Counted from the stretch's first letter, positions 1 through 13,360 are shown. The stretch: 64,000 nt of DNA from Thunnus maccoyii (GCF_910596095.1 NC_056550.1:8881501-8945500), one strand, 5' to 3'. Notes: generated by a model from the letters alone, not told the origin. Numbers and translations: made by a program.

Positions 1-3000
1 CTGAAGGAGGGTGTGGAGTGTGGAGTAGGAAATGTGTATGCCCAAGATCAGCTGGCTGTAACCTACCTTGGCAAGAGAGACAAGGTTCGCATTGTGCTTA
101 ATGGCAAAGGGAGCTTTGCTCTGACACTGGAAAAGCTTAAAGAAAACTTGAAGGTAAACTTGAAGTTAGTGATGCTTCTAGCAGTCAGATATGCCATTGC
201 ATGCCAAATGGGAGCCCTGGAGTGTCTACTTAAACAAGATCAAACTGGAAAAATGAATGGAGAGATATATCCCTGTCCAGAGAGCCCAAACAACCACAAA
301 ACTACTGCTGAATCTACCACAGGCATGAGCCCAGACCATATTCTGGTGATTCATGGTGGTGCGGGAGAGGAGATGATGCTGAACACCCAAGTGATTTGGG
401 TTATTGAGTTTGCTCTACAGACAGCCTTAACCCTTGGATCTCAAGTGCTTCAACAAGGTGGCAGGAGTTTGGATGCAGTTCAGAGGTCAGTGGAAGCTCT
501 GGAAGACTGCTTCCTGTTCAATGCAGGTAAAGGCTCAGTATTCAATAAAGATGGCAAAAATGAAATGGAAGCAACCATTGTAGATGGCAATGCAATGAGG
601 TCAGGATCTGTTGCTTGTGTGCAAAGTGTGAAGAACCCAATAAAAGCAGCCAGATGTGTCATGGAGAAAAGCTCACATTCACTCATTGTGGGAGATGGGG
701 CTGAGGAGTTTCTGCAAGGGTTGGAGGACAAGGAGAAGCCTGTTGGGCCTGAGTATTTCTACACCGATATACGTCACAGAGAGTTAAATGCAAAGCTCAG
801 TGGTGGAAATATCTCAAAAAACAATCACCCTCAGACAGTTGGAGCTGTGGCCTTGGATCGTTGGCATGGATTGGCTGCTGCATCATCCACTGGTGGGTTA
901 GTGGGAAAGCTGAAAGGGAGAGTTGGGGATACAGCAGTAGTGGGGGCAGGAATATATGCTGATGACATGGTAGCTATTACCTGCTCTGGAGATGGAGATA
1001 TATTTCTGAGGCACACAGTTGCACAGAAAATAGCTGGTCTATACCATCACAAAGGCTATAGCCTTAGGCAGGCATGTAGAGAAGTGATGACTGAAAATCT
1101 GGAGGGGATCTGTGCAGGAATCATTGCTGTGGACACTAAAGGTGATGCCATCATTGAAACAAATGCTGGTGTGATGTTTGTGGCCTCAATGAGAAGTGGC
1201 ATTTCAAGAGTAGAGGTCCTAAGGCCCCTAAAGAGTTTCTCTGATGTGATCTGGGAAACAGATGAGCTGGTTGCCTACCTGGATCCTAGCCCCTGGATCC
1301 CTGGGTCAACCATTTTGACTCGAAAAACTCTAAGCGGAAAAAGCAGCATCTTCCAGATGGCTGCACCTGACTTTGTGACTATGCTACAAGGAGCAAAAGC
1401 TGTGTCAAGCTTGCTATGTGAGCGACTGGGAGTGCAGCGATGTGCCTTGGTTTTCAATCCAACCCCTGATCAGCCAGCACAAATCAGACTGCTCCCACTT
1501 CATGGTCTAGAGGCAAAGTGGCAGCCCCATCTTGCCAATGAAGAGGAATTTCACACTTATGACCCCGGCTACTGCACCTCAAAAAGTGGCCCACGCTGGG
1601 ATGATGAAGCACTGACCCAGGTTCAAGCCAAGATTAGAAATGGACTGCCAACATCAAATGCACCTTCTTGCTTTGACTTTTTTGGGGACCCTTCCGACGA
1701 TAACCTGTTTAGTCGTATTGTACGTGGAGATCAGCAACAGTGGAGAGTGTGGGAAGACAATGAGCATGTTGCCTTCCTAACACCGTACCCAAACAGTCCT
1801 GGACTAACTGTTGTGGTGCCACGCAAACCACTGCCCAGTGACATCTTCAAACTGGGGGAGAGTGACTATAAAGCACTGATCCTGGCCACTTATAAAGTTG
1901 CCCGACTACTGGATGAGGGAATGAGAGCTCGAGGTGTTGCCCTGATCTTTGAGGGCTTTGAGATCGACTATGCTCATGCCAAGCTGATCCCTTTGTTACC
2001 TTCACCAGATGGCGTTAAGACTGCCAAACCACAACCAGAGTGCTTCCAAAGCTACCCTGGATATGTGTCGTCGCTGAGTGGTCCAGCTGCTGACCCTGAG
2101 GCCCTCAAAAAGATCCACTCAAAAATCACCCAGTGCAGGCCTCCACATTCATGGGAAGACCCTCAGTCCCACTCCACACTTGCCATCAAGAGCCAATGGT
2201 ACCGCAACTTGTTCCAGATTCAAAACACTCTTTTCCACAGCACAGTGGAATATTTCCACAGCTCCTGCCGGTACTCCTATGCTCTCACCCCTCTCACCAC
2301 AGACACCATCTCCTCACCAATGGGCCTGGGATCTGACTCTGAGCCAGTTTCTGTTAACCTGCTGGGCCAGGACATCTACCTGGCTGACTCAATGCAGTTT
2401 GTTCTTGAATATTTCCTTCGCTTCCAGGAGAACCTTCCAGGGACCTACTACATATCTCCCAGCTTTAGAGGGGAAGATCCTGATGCCACACATTTGAACC
2501 AGTTCTACCATGTGGAGTGTGAACTGTTGGGTGACATGGACAATGCCATTTCCATAGCAGAGGGATACCTGGCTCACCTCACAAAGTCCATGTTGAAGAA
2601 ACATGCCGATATAATCCTCAACACTGCTGGGACCCTGACACATGTTACAGCCATGCTTAGTAAGCTGGATGGAAAAACCCCACTTCCAAGAGTCCCTCTG
2701 GACCAGGCCATTCCCATGATGCCCTCTGCTGACTGCTTAGAGTGGGTACAAGATGGCCAGCCCCAGTTTGGCAGAAAGCTAACACGCAAAGGAGAGCGGG
2801 TGTTGATAGAGAAATATGGTGGTGCTGTTTGGCTGACTGAGATGGACCATTTAGGAGTTCCCTTCTACCAGGCATATGTGGAGGGCACTGGGCGGTGCAA
2901 AGCCAAAGCTGCTGACCTTCTGCTGGGGCTGGGTGAGACTGTGGGTCTTGGTGAACGTCATTCCACCCCTGAGATGGTACAGGAGGCCCTCAAACACCAT

Positions 3001-3174
3001 ACAGTGCCAGAGCAGCCCTACAAGTGGTACATTAACATACGCCAGGTGAAACCACTCCTCACCAGTGGATGGGGCATGGGGACGGAGCGCTACTTGTGTT
3101 GGCTGCTTCAGCATGATGACATCAGAGATATACACATCATTCCTAGGATGAAAGGAATGAAGTACATGCCCTGA
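1..3174 (+). CDS. Asparaginase / tandem HIT / AsnRS-like fusion protein (5' partial)
   Basis: One intronless frame runs from the left edge to a TGA at 3172-3174; numbering below counts the GTG at 13 as residue 1. Residues 105-403 match the plant-type (Ntn) asparaginase/isoaspartyl peptidase family: HGGAG near the start, FNAGKGSVFN, then TVGAVALD with the expected nucleophile Thr275 and GRVGDTAVVGAG. Residues about 412-541 and 565-706 are two tandem HIT-like domains sharing a W-E-x-[DN]-E-x-V-A-[FY] start and a Y-x-P-G-Y-x-[ST]-S-x-SGP end. Residues about 720-1053 are a class II synthetase core most like AsnRS: motif 2 FRGE at 818 and motif 3 GMGTER ending at Arg1026. No anticodon-binding OB domain is visible. 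Residues 1-104 are unrecognised. ATG 325 (Met105) begins right at the asparaginase domain and is a good alternative start; the true 5' end may lie outside the window. Domain calls are secure; the combined function is not known to me. Confidence 0.85.
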   Translation: MKEGVECGVGNVYAQDQLAVTYLGKRDKVRIVLNGKGSFALTLEKLKENLKVNLKLVMLLAVRYAIACQMGALECLLKQDQTGKMNGEIYPCPESPNNHKTTAESTTGMSPDHILVIHGGAGEEMMLNTQVIWVIEFALQTALTLGSQVLQQGGRSLDAVQRSVEALEDCFLFNAGKGSVFNKDGKNEMEATIVDGNAMRSGSVACVQSVKNPIKAARCVMEKSSHSLIVGDGAEEFLQGLEDKEKPVGPEYFYTDIRHRELNAKLSGGNISKNNHPQTVGAVALDRWHGLAAASSTGGLVGKLKGRVGDTAVVGAGIYADDMVAITCSGDGDIFLRHTVAQKIAGLYHHKGYSLRQACREVMTENLEGICAGIIAVDTKGDAIIETNAGVMFVASMRSGISRVEVLRPLKSFSDVIWETDELVAYLDPSPWIPGSTILTRKTLSGKSSIFQMAAPDFVTMLQGAKAVSSLLCERLGVQRCALVFNPTPDQPAQIRLLPLHGLEAKWQPHLANEEEFHTYDPGYCTSKSGPRWDDEALTQVQAKIRNGLPTSNAPSCFDFFGDPSDDNLFSRIVRGDQQQWRVWEDNEHVAFLTPYPNSPGLTVVVPRKPLPSDIFKLGESDYKALILATYKVARLLDEGMRARGVALIFEGFEIDYAHAKLIPLLPSPDGVKTAKPQPECFQSYPGYVSSLSGPAADPEALKKIHSKITQCRPPHSWEDPQSHSTLAIKSQWYRNLFQIQNTLFHSTVEYFHSSCRYSYALTPLTTDTISSPMGLGSDSEPVSVNLLGQDIYLADSMQFVLEYFLRFQENLPGTYYISPSFRGEDPDATHLNQFYHVECELLGDMDNAISIAEGYLAHLTKSMLKKHADIILNTAGTLTHVTAMLSKLDGKTPLPRVPLDQAIPMMPSADCLEWVQDGQPQFGRKLTRKGERVLIEKYGGAVWLTEMDHLGVPFYQAYVEGTGRCKAKAADLLLGLGETVGLGERHSTPEMVQEALKHHTVPEQPYKWYINIRQVKPLLTSGWGMGTERYLCWLLQHDDIRDIHIIPRMKGMKYMP

Positions 3175-3664
3175 TCATAAGCACTCCACAGATTTTCAGG
3201 CCCTTAGATGTGATATGTTATTTGTAATAACCGGGCCTAAGAGGAATACACATTATGGATTTTAACCATAAAATGTCTCAATAATCCAGACTTTGGGAGA
3301 TTTGAGTTTCTTATACACTTCACCAATGATTTACCTTGCTGTGTCACTGTTAAGAAGAAACTTCCTATAGCTCTTAGCCCCACCTTACCCTTGCACCTCT
3401 GAACAAACAATGTGCTGGTGTAAGACTGAGTTACAGCTTGTTCAGACTATGTAATGACAGCATAAAGGAACAAATATTTTAAAGTACTAATTCTTCGCCA
3501 TGAACAAATTCTTTATATTGGTCTATAACATAGTGTTTTGTTTTTCTCACATTGTCTTTGTATGTGTATAATTTTTGTGAAGGCTGTATGGATAATGTAC
3601 GGTTTCTTTTTTTTTATTAAGTAATAATGTTTTTATTTAATCTTTACACAGATATCAGACACCA

Positions 3665-3670
3665 AATAAA
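3665..3670 (+). terminator. Poly(A) signal AATAAA after the fusion gene
   Basis: Canonical AATAAA about 490 bp past the stop codon, at the end of an AT-rich stretch with no coding potential. It is the first canonical hexamer I noticed downstream and is a plausible 3' end for the fusion gene. Confidence 0.45.
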
Positions 3671-4301
3671 TAGATCTGAGATCAGAGCTGGATAGATTAC
3701 TTACAAGGCCAATGGGACCTGTTCCCAGGTGCTTCTGAGCATGGCAGACCCTGGGCACAGGGACAGATATCACAAAGCTAAAATTTGTGTGTAAATGTAG
3801 CATTTTAATTTGACATAATGATATATATCACGGTGTGAGATTGGTAAGGAAATCTATTGCTGTCTCTGTTCACCAGATGTGTAAGACAACAAGCTAATTT
3901 TACATGGTATATCAACTATTTAAAATGACAACAGAACTGACTGGCTCAATCTTAGTCTACTAGACAGACTGCAACAACTCATCAGTTTGTCATATGAGCA
4001 TACCTAAGTAATAATCTGAAAGTGGCTAAACTCTGCATTGATCTGCAAAGTACTAGCAATGTGCTCACATTACACAAAGTCAGTTGATATGATGTTCAGA
4101 TAATAAATATTTCTTGATGTAACTTAAAAGATGACCATTTTGAAGTTTTCATAAAATACATAATTTGCATACCAATACATTGTTCTGTGCCAATTTTTCC
4201 CAGTAAATAGGAATAGCAGTTGAGAATGTTGAGTGCGAGAATAGTGTGCATGTATACAAGTGTTCACGTTTATTGTTTGTGCACATATATATATGTGTGG
4301 T

Positions 4302-4302
<1 letters not shown>

Positions 4303-4358
<56 letters not shown>
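4303..4358. repeat. (CA)n microsatellite
   Basis: About 28 uninterrupted AC units, flanked by degenerate CA-rich sequence to about 4435. It creates spurious Val/Cys and His/Thr repeat frames on both strands. Confidence 0.97.
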
Positions 4359-4796
4359 CCCACGCACTCTCGCACACATATTAGTGCGCACACATGCAAA
4401 TCTAAGTACACACAGACAAACACAGACAGAACCTTGTAGAATGGGTTTTGATTCAAAACTACCCCCAAATATATTAAGTGAAATGTATCCATGAAGATAA
4501 GAATGCAAGAACCTTTGATGTCCCCTCCCCCACCCAAACACATCTGTCAAAGGCCTCAATTGCACTTCAAATTCAACTTCTGCAAGAGGGATGTTACCTA
4601 TTTTCTATTCAAAGTTTATTAATACAGTGTTAATGAATAAAATCCAAAACAGCAAGTCCAACAGTATGTGCACTTCAGGTTTGAATCTCTTTGAATCTGT
4701 CTGGCCTGTGATTTTCACATGGCCATTTGATACAAAATGGATACTGATACTATGAGGGCCAACACTGCAAATAAATTGATTTGCTATGGTTACTAT

Positions 4797-4966
4797 TAAA
4801 GGATAGGTTCACATTTTCAAGTCTATTTAGTACAAAATTCCCTCTCTCTTAATGGCCGGTATGGACAGGAGGAATGATTACAGCAAGCAAAACCTGCTTC
4901 AGTGTTCACACCTGACAGTTGTTTCAAGATAGACTTGAAAAATAGTGAATAGGTATTCAGTAGTTG
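4797..4966. repeat. MITE-like teleost repeat, internally deleted copy
   Basis: Starts TAAAGGATAGGTTCACATTT and carries the pieces 'aatgattacagcaagcaaaacctg' -like and 'ttgtttcaagatagacttgaaa' -like that recur at 20838-21420. The two ends are inverted with respect to each other, so this is a shortened copy of the same palindromic family. Confidence 0.6.
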
Positions 4967-5580
4967 TATCAGACAATCCCAGCATAGTGGCATTTCATTT
5001 ACTATTTGCGATGTGCACAATTATACCACACGCCCTTTATCCTGTAAGTCATTTACATCATTGACACATCGATGCTACAGTACTACTTTGTACTGCATTT
5101 ATTTTAAGTTATTTAAAACAGACACTACCTGATATGACATCTACAATAACACCATCTGACAGCATTTGTGTGGTTAAAAAAGAATCCAGTTAAAGAAGCT
5201 CAGTAATGTATCTCTTACAGCTTGCAATCTGTTGTAATGATCCTGTTTTCCAGTAGGATATATTAGACATTTCATGTGAATCACAAATACCACAAATATC
5301 ACAAATACCACTCTATTATCTGGAGCTACCTCTATCTGAAACATCTACAATAAAACACCATAAAAGATGATTAGAAGGGTTCATAAGACAATTATTATGA
5401 CTATGCAAGCTCATAAACTGCATTTAGACGACCTAACTCAGGTTTGTAATCCCACTCATGGTTTTTCAGACTAATTTTGACATTTCTGCTCTCAGTATAG
5501 AATTAATCACTTTATCCTGATTCATAGCAAAAACTAGAAGATAATAAAACAATAAAAAGTAAAAAATAAATACACACTAT

Positions 5581-6345
5581 AACATTAAAGGAGGCTTATA
5601 ACATAAGAGGATGAGGGACAAGATCAGTAACATCCTTGACAACCCCTCTCACTCACTCTATGGTGAACTGTGGCAAATGAGCAGCTCATTCAGTCACAGA
5701 GTAATTCCACCAAAGAGCAAGACTTCAGGCGCTCATTTGTGTCCACTGTTATCAGACTATACAACAAGAACTGTGATAAAAGGATAAAACACCTGTGAAG
5801 GATACATCTACATCTCGCAAACACCTCTGCACATGATGGACTGAAGGTAGAGAGAAAACAAAAATACAAAATAAATTAAAAAAATAAATAAATAAATAAA
5901 AGTCTGCTTCTATGCACTCTATGCATTGCCTCTGTGCACCGTCTGTAAGCATCTACGTCCTATCAGACTCAAACTTAGCTTTATGGCACTTACTCGCGTT
6001 GTTCTCTCCTGACTAGATCCCTGCTTGTGTTGTATTAGCTCTCAGATGTACGTCGCTTCTGATAAAAGCGTCTGCTAAATTAAATTGTAAATTGTAAATT
6101 GTAATTGTGATCTACATCTATAGCTACATCTACCAGACCTACTACTTCCGCACTTTTTTTCATAAGTCAGGTCATATATATAGCCTAAGTAGTGTACTGT
6201 TTATAATGTATATAATGTATATGGATTGAATTCCATTTCCTCGACTTCTTATTTTGTTTGCATTACTCTCATTTTCTTATCTGTTGTTTCCTGCACTGCT
6301 GCAACATGCGAATTTCTCCTCTGGAGATCAATAAAATGTTATCTT
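5581..6345 (+). mobile_element. Non-LTR retrotransposon (LINE/SINE) 3' end fragments
   Basis: Two typical fish retrotransposon tails are present. At 6061-6080 lies GATAAAAGCGTCTGCTAAAT followed by short TAAATTG-type tandem units, the tail shared by L2-clade LINEs and SINEs of fish. At about 6300-6340 a second tail reads GCAACATGCGAATTTCTCCT and then a gATCAATAAAatgTTATCTTA-type end. The upstream part (5600-5790) resembles the degenerate end of a reverse-transcriptase ORF and its 3'UTR. Family assignment is from memory of fish repeats. Confidence 0.55.
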
Positions 6346-6439
6346 ATTTCCGGACTGACATTCAGATTTGGAAAATAAATAATTAGTATAAAAATATAAA
6401 ATATAAAAATGCCATTGTAAATGAAATACAAAACAACCC

Positions 6440-6673
6440 ATCATAACCCGGAAGTGTTATGTGAGTAGTCAACTATTTGATTCCGGTTGTGACTATCGAG
6501 TCTGACCCCCGGCTTGTGGAGGGCTGTTCCTCTGACTGAAGACAAAATCCTTGGTTTAGTTTCTGAAGCGTAGGTTGACCCGTGTTTTCAACGCTGTGTG
6601 TACTTGTGTTTCTGCTTCTACATTGTCCTCTGCATGTTTTTTGTCTGTGTCTTGTCAATAAGGTTGGCTAAAG
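6440..6673 (+). promoter_or_regulatory. mief1: Probable mief1 promoter and 5' non-coding exon
   Basis: CCGGAAGT (ETS-type site) at about 6449 and TTCCGGTT at about 6481 sit just upstream of a moderately GC-rich stretch that ends in a good donor (AAAG/GTAAGG, exon end 6673). The next usable acceptor is the pyrimidine-rich one at 7694, ahead of the micro-ORF exon. The transcription start itself is not determined. Confidence 0.45.
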
Positions 6674-7694
6674 GTAAGGTCAGCGCCTGCCGAGCCGAAC
6701 AGCTAGTAAGCGTGATAAGCTAACACAAGCTAGTCAAGAGATGTGTGACTTTCCGTCGAGCCAGCCATTTTCTAAAGACTCATGAACCTCGGTAGCTCAC
6801 TATGCCTATATTTTATATTCTGTAGTGGCAATGGTCACATAACAGTCGATGTAAATCAGGTAGACAGTGAGTCACGGTGGCTAAGTTGTCACATTTGCAG
6901 GGTTGCTAACGTAAGCTAACTTTGAGTCTCTACGAGCTGAAACTGCAGCTACGCGTTTTTGTAAGCTAATTTAACCATTTCTGCCATGATACAACAGAAA
7001 AGCAGCAGGTGTAATACTTTGTGGTTTCATATTATGTGCTCTTATATGTTAATTAAATGTTTAGCACAATTTCTACTAAGCAAAGATAGCTAGGTTAGAC
7101 ATGTTGACAGGAGATCTGGAATTACTGTTTACGTCCATAATCAATACTGCAATTAGATTTCACTTCAGGATGATTATAAACCAAGAGTGAAAACAGGTAG
7201 CTAAAACCGGCGGTATCTTGCATAACATTACTTTCTAAGTGCAAAGCATTAGGCCTAACTGTATATAAGAGGTCTTATTTGTCTGACCAACAGTCCAAAA
7301 TTATTGAATTCATTATAATGGAAGACCCAGAAATACACCAAATTCTTACATTTAAGAACCTCAAACCATCAAATATTTTTTTTGCTGTAAAATTACTTTA
7401 ACGATAAATCAGTTTTCAAAATATTTGTCAATATTCAACAATTAGTCGAAAAATCATCTATTCGATTAATCGACCAATTGTTGCAGTTGTACACATGATC
7501 ATCGATCCCTTCCACATCTACTGATTCCCATTGAACCACTGTGATCATTCTTTTTTGGCCTTAGGGTGTCACTGAGCTCTAGGATATTGCGATTGTGTCA
7601 CCCTGAGTTGCTCATTTCCACAAAAAGTGATGCAACTGCCATATCTTTAAACTTCAGTTCCTTCATCACATAACTTCTGCTTTCCTCTGCCCAG
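6674..7694 (+). other. Presumed first intron of mief1
   Basis: About 1 kb of AT-rich DNA with no coding signal. At 7430-7490 there is a short stretch rich in TCGATTAAT motifs that looks like a fish dispersed repeat. Confidence 0.4.
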
Positions 7695-7731
7695 GTGCCA
7701 GGGTGTCCCCCCTCTCCATGTGTGGTCCCTA

Positions 7732-7944
7732 ATGGGCGGCTGGTCTCGCAGTGCCGTGCTGGAGCTGTATCGGGCGCTGCTCCGTGCAGGGCGTCATCTT
7801 CAGTACACTGACCGTAATTACTACCGTCGCGCTGTGGCTCGCGAATTTCGCCGCTGCCAAGCCCTGACGGTAGCTGAAGATAAGGAGGACGCACTGAAGA
7901 GGGGCCAGTTCTTCCTCAACAGCCGATTGGGTGGGCTTATGTAG
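7732..7944 (+). CDS. MIEF1 upstream micro-ORF (MIEF1-MP / AltMiD51), LYR-motif protein
   Basis: A 70-codon ORF in the 5' leader of mief1, the same length as the human MIEF1 microprotein. It has the LYR signature at residues 12-14 (LELYRALLRAG), a YTDRNYY block and an arginine-rich REFRR segment, all lined up with the human microprotein. The human product is a mitochondrial-matrix LYR-family factor linked to mitoribosome assembly. The ATG at 7732 is chosen because it gives the family length; a frame-extending GTG at 7720 is not needed. The exon begins after the acceptor at 7694. The start context is weak (C at -3, G at +4), whereas the mief1 ATG has A at -3 and G at +4, so leaky scanning or reinitiation would let both be made. 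Donor candidates follow the stop between about 7968 and 8010. Confidence 0.88.
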   Translation: MGGWSRSAVLELYRALLRAGRHLQYTDRNYYRRAVAREFRRCQALTVAEDKEDALKRGQFFLNSRLGGLM

Positions 7945-8341
7945 GGGGAAGGGGTTACAGGTCATCTGGAGGTGGGTTAAAGGTCATCTGGAGGTGTATC
8001 TCCCAGGTGGGTCTACAATTAAGACAATACTTATGTCAGTTGTGAACATTTTTAGACCTGGGACATTCTTTATGGGGGATGGTGGCTAATTTAGATTCGT
8101 AGGACGGGGCAAAGATCATGGGTCATGTGGCTGTTCATTGATCTTCCATCTGCTGGTATGAGATCAGTGCTGATTGAGAGGTTGAAGAGATGTCACAGCT
8201 GTTTGCGCAACATTGCTAAACTTGAGAAGAAGAGGTTACCAACATACTGTATGTTGCAGCCTCTGAGTTAAGTTCCTCTTCCTGCCAATGTCCTCATGTG
8301 TCTTACTCTCCTTCTTTACTTCCTCTGTTTTCAGCAGCAGG

Positions 8342-10486
<2,145 letters not shown>

Positions 10487-13360
10487 CAACTTCCTATATG
10501 AACTGTCAAAGAAAAGTCAACCACTGCTTTTGTGGTCAATGATGACCTCGAGCCATAACGATGTTCCTTAAAAAAAACAAAAACAAAACAGCTGCATGGA
10601 ATCATCCTCTCTCCTAAAACACATGCTCTCTTCATTCTTAAATGCGTCCTCGCAAACATCTGTGAGAACATGTGCAGTAGCAGTTGACTCTTGACATGAA
10701 AGCTGTATGTGATGTGAGATGTAATCATCCAAATATCTAATTTTAATCTCAGATGAAAGTGAAGGCCAATTTGAGTTCATGGCTCTCACTAAAGCCATTG
10801 TATTAATGAAGTTAAGAGCAGGAATGCTGTTAGGACCAAATGAATCAAGATGGAGGGATTCAATTGGGGAGATTGAGATGCAGTATGTACCTCTGCATTA
10901 TATCTGACCTCTTTTAAACTGGTTGGGGGACAGATTAAGGTAACCATGGTTACAGTGTTTACTCTGTGGTGAGATGGGTCCGTACCACTGTGTCAAGAGA
11001 TAGAATGTAATGTTGATTGTGTGTATGCCAACCCAAAAGCTAATAAATTGTTGACAAATTGATCAGCCTGAAGGACTCAACATTCTTGAGTTAAGAGATG
11101 AGCTTTGATAGAGTTCAATTTTTATTTATCAAGGTTTTGTAAGAAAAACTTCATTAATACAGTGGCTGTGTTCAAGATGAATGCTTTACATGTTTCCAGA
11201 TATATGTGAAAACAAACATTAGGCTGTGTTTGGAGTGTTTGCGGCTTGCATGTGTTAGCTACCGAATCAAGGTGAATATACACTTGTTGATGTCTGCCTC
11301 TGATATTTCTAATTCCATGCCATTCAGCCACGAATCTGATATAAAATTGAATATACATTCACAAATAGAATACCCTACCATTTGTGGAAATATGCATTGA
11401 ACAAAATCACAGCACCATCATCATTTTGTCATACAACTATTTTGGCCTGAACAGAAAATATTTCCTTGTGACTGGATGGTAATCTGTCTGACACAGAGCT
11501 GCTCTTTGTTTGCTCTTAAGAAAAAGAGGTTTCTCCTCCAGTCCAACATTTGTTGCACAGGTCTGATGCGCTTTATTAACCAATTATTATTGTCTTGTAC
11601 AACCTCCATCACGGGTTATTTTGCACTGTTAAAATGTTCATTTTTCCCTCAGTAGATTTGCAATGAAAGTTGGTCAAAAGTGAAGCTGTTTGACTTCAAG
11701 TGTCTGTTGTCTGCTGGTTTTTGCTTGTTACTTGTCATCAAATCAGTAATATGCAATCTTGGCGTGCAGCAGTGTAAACTTTGTTGTCTTAAGTATCATA
11801 AGTAATTCAGATCCTCTTTCCTCTAGATGAATTCAACAGTTTTCAATATGGGTTGCATACACTTGTTGGTACTGGGTGGGTAGATCTTTGTAGCAAGGGA
11901 ATACTTTTGGCTGGATTATAGTTCTTCAGCTACTGTCCCACTGCAGTATCAGAATTACCAACAGCACACTGCTGTAAACATGGTTGGTACTGCCCTGCAT
12001 AAGCAGGTTTTGTGAGTTTGTCATTTGGTGTATTAGTCTCAGTATTAACTTGGCAATCAGCTTCTGGCCTGATTTCATTTAGTGTGCGCAGCCCGTTACC
12101 TCTGTAGGACCTTATGTGTATATCTGTGCGCACACTTGTGCACGAGTTGACTCCATGTTCAACCCTGATTAACTTAGATGTGCAGATCTGGCCCGGTCTG
12201 TCTTGCGTAGGTAGCCAGACGTGGATTAGTGCAGTAACAGACCATGTCACACAGGTCATATTAGTGCTCAGCTCTGGCGCTGTGCATGAACCTTTACAGT
12301 ACCAACACAAGACCTGTGGTGACGAACACTACTACCAGACTGCTTCTGCCTGTCAGGTCTGCTTGTATATTAATAGATTACAGGTGCTATTCTCTTTTAG
12401 ATCGTGATCTGATCAAGGGGGTCATAGATGTTCCGTTATAACAGCAGCTTTGAGAGTCAAAGTTTCTGGTGTTAGATTAGCCTAGCATTCAGTGTAGCTT
12501 CATACATTTACAACCCAGAATTTAGCTGCACAATTTATGAAGTCATGTCAGTTCACTGTCATTGCATTGCAAGTGACAATAGGTGGACTGACAACAATAC
12601 AATAGCTGCCAGACTGTCAAGTGGATTTTATTACATATTCTCTCTAAATTACTACTCAAAATATGATGACCAAAATAATCACATGGCTGCTTTTTGTTCT
12701 CACTTTTAGCCTTAGAATGGAGAAATGCAGTGATAAGGAGCAAGTGTCCCCTCAGTCCTCAGCCCACTGTTTGTTTAGTGTACAGTATGGAGGGATTTGG
12801 GTTGTTTATAGTTCTGTTGTGCATCCAGTTAAATAATCATCCATATAATGACTGAGAAACAGGTGAATATTTTTGTATTTATTGTACATTTGTAACCAAA
12901 AAGAGATTATTTATTTGCAATGATTCAATTCAACATGTAATGTACCACTTGTTGTGCTTCATTAAGTGCTTTGTTCTGGATGTACTGATAGAAAATGAAT
13001 CCGCAGTGGGTCTTAATAGATCTTTGTGTGCATATTAAGAGTCTTCCTTTGCAGACCTACTTTATGCTACATATGACTACTGTGTGAAGTGAGGGGAGTC
13101 ACTGTGCCACGTTTGTTAAGTTATTGTAAAACAAAACCCAAAGTAGATCACTACCTCTACCTTGTGGAGTTCATACTAGCCATATGCTGTGTTGCATGCT
13201 GTGTATTTTGCCCCCAAGCTTTTTTTTTTTTTTTTTTTTTAAGTTTGGCTCTGGAGCTGAACGCTGCAGCACTTTGTATACTTCATTAAATGTTACAAAT
13301 TACTTTCTGTATGGTTGTCTTTTCTTCCTTGAAATAGAGATCAAAGATCCAATAAATCTC
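10487..13360 (+). other. mief1: Probable long mief1 3'UTR
   Basis: AT-rich sequence with no exon-like features and few dispersed repeats. There are poly(A) hexamers at 11042-11047 (proximal) and at 13351-13356 and 13397-13402 (distal), and a 20-base T run at 13221-13240. The absence of genes and the distal hexamers just before the convergent protease suggest alternative 3' ends. This is inference. Confidence 0.45.
11042..11047 (+). terminator. mief1: Proximal poly(A) signal of mief1
   Basis: AATAAA 556 bp downstream of the mief1 stop, in AT-rich context. Confidence 0.5.

Larger units (their letters stand above)
3175..6440. other. Intergenic DNA between the fusion gene and mief1
   Basis: Contains the 3'UTR of the fusion gene, a CA microsatellite, a MITE-like repeat fragment at about 4800 and non-LTR retrotransposon tails at 5581-6345. 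The only long open frames here come from reading the CA repeat. No exon-like sequence was recognised. Confidence 0.6.

Noticed and set aside
4124-4565. Long minus-strand open frames of about 139 aa and plus-strand His/Thr frame
   Set aside because: They come from reading the CA microsatellite in different frames; flanks are non-coding.
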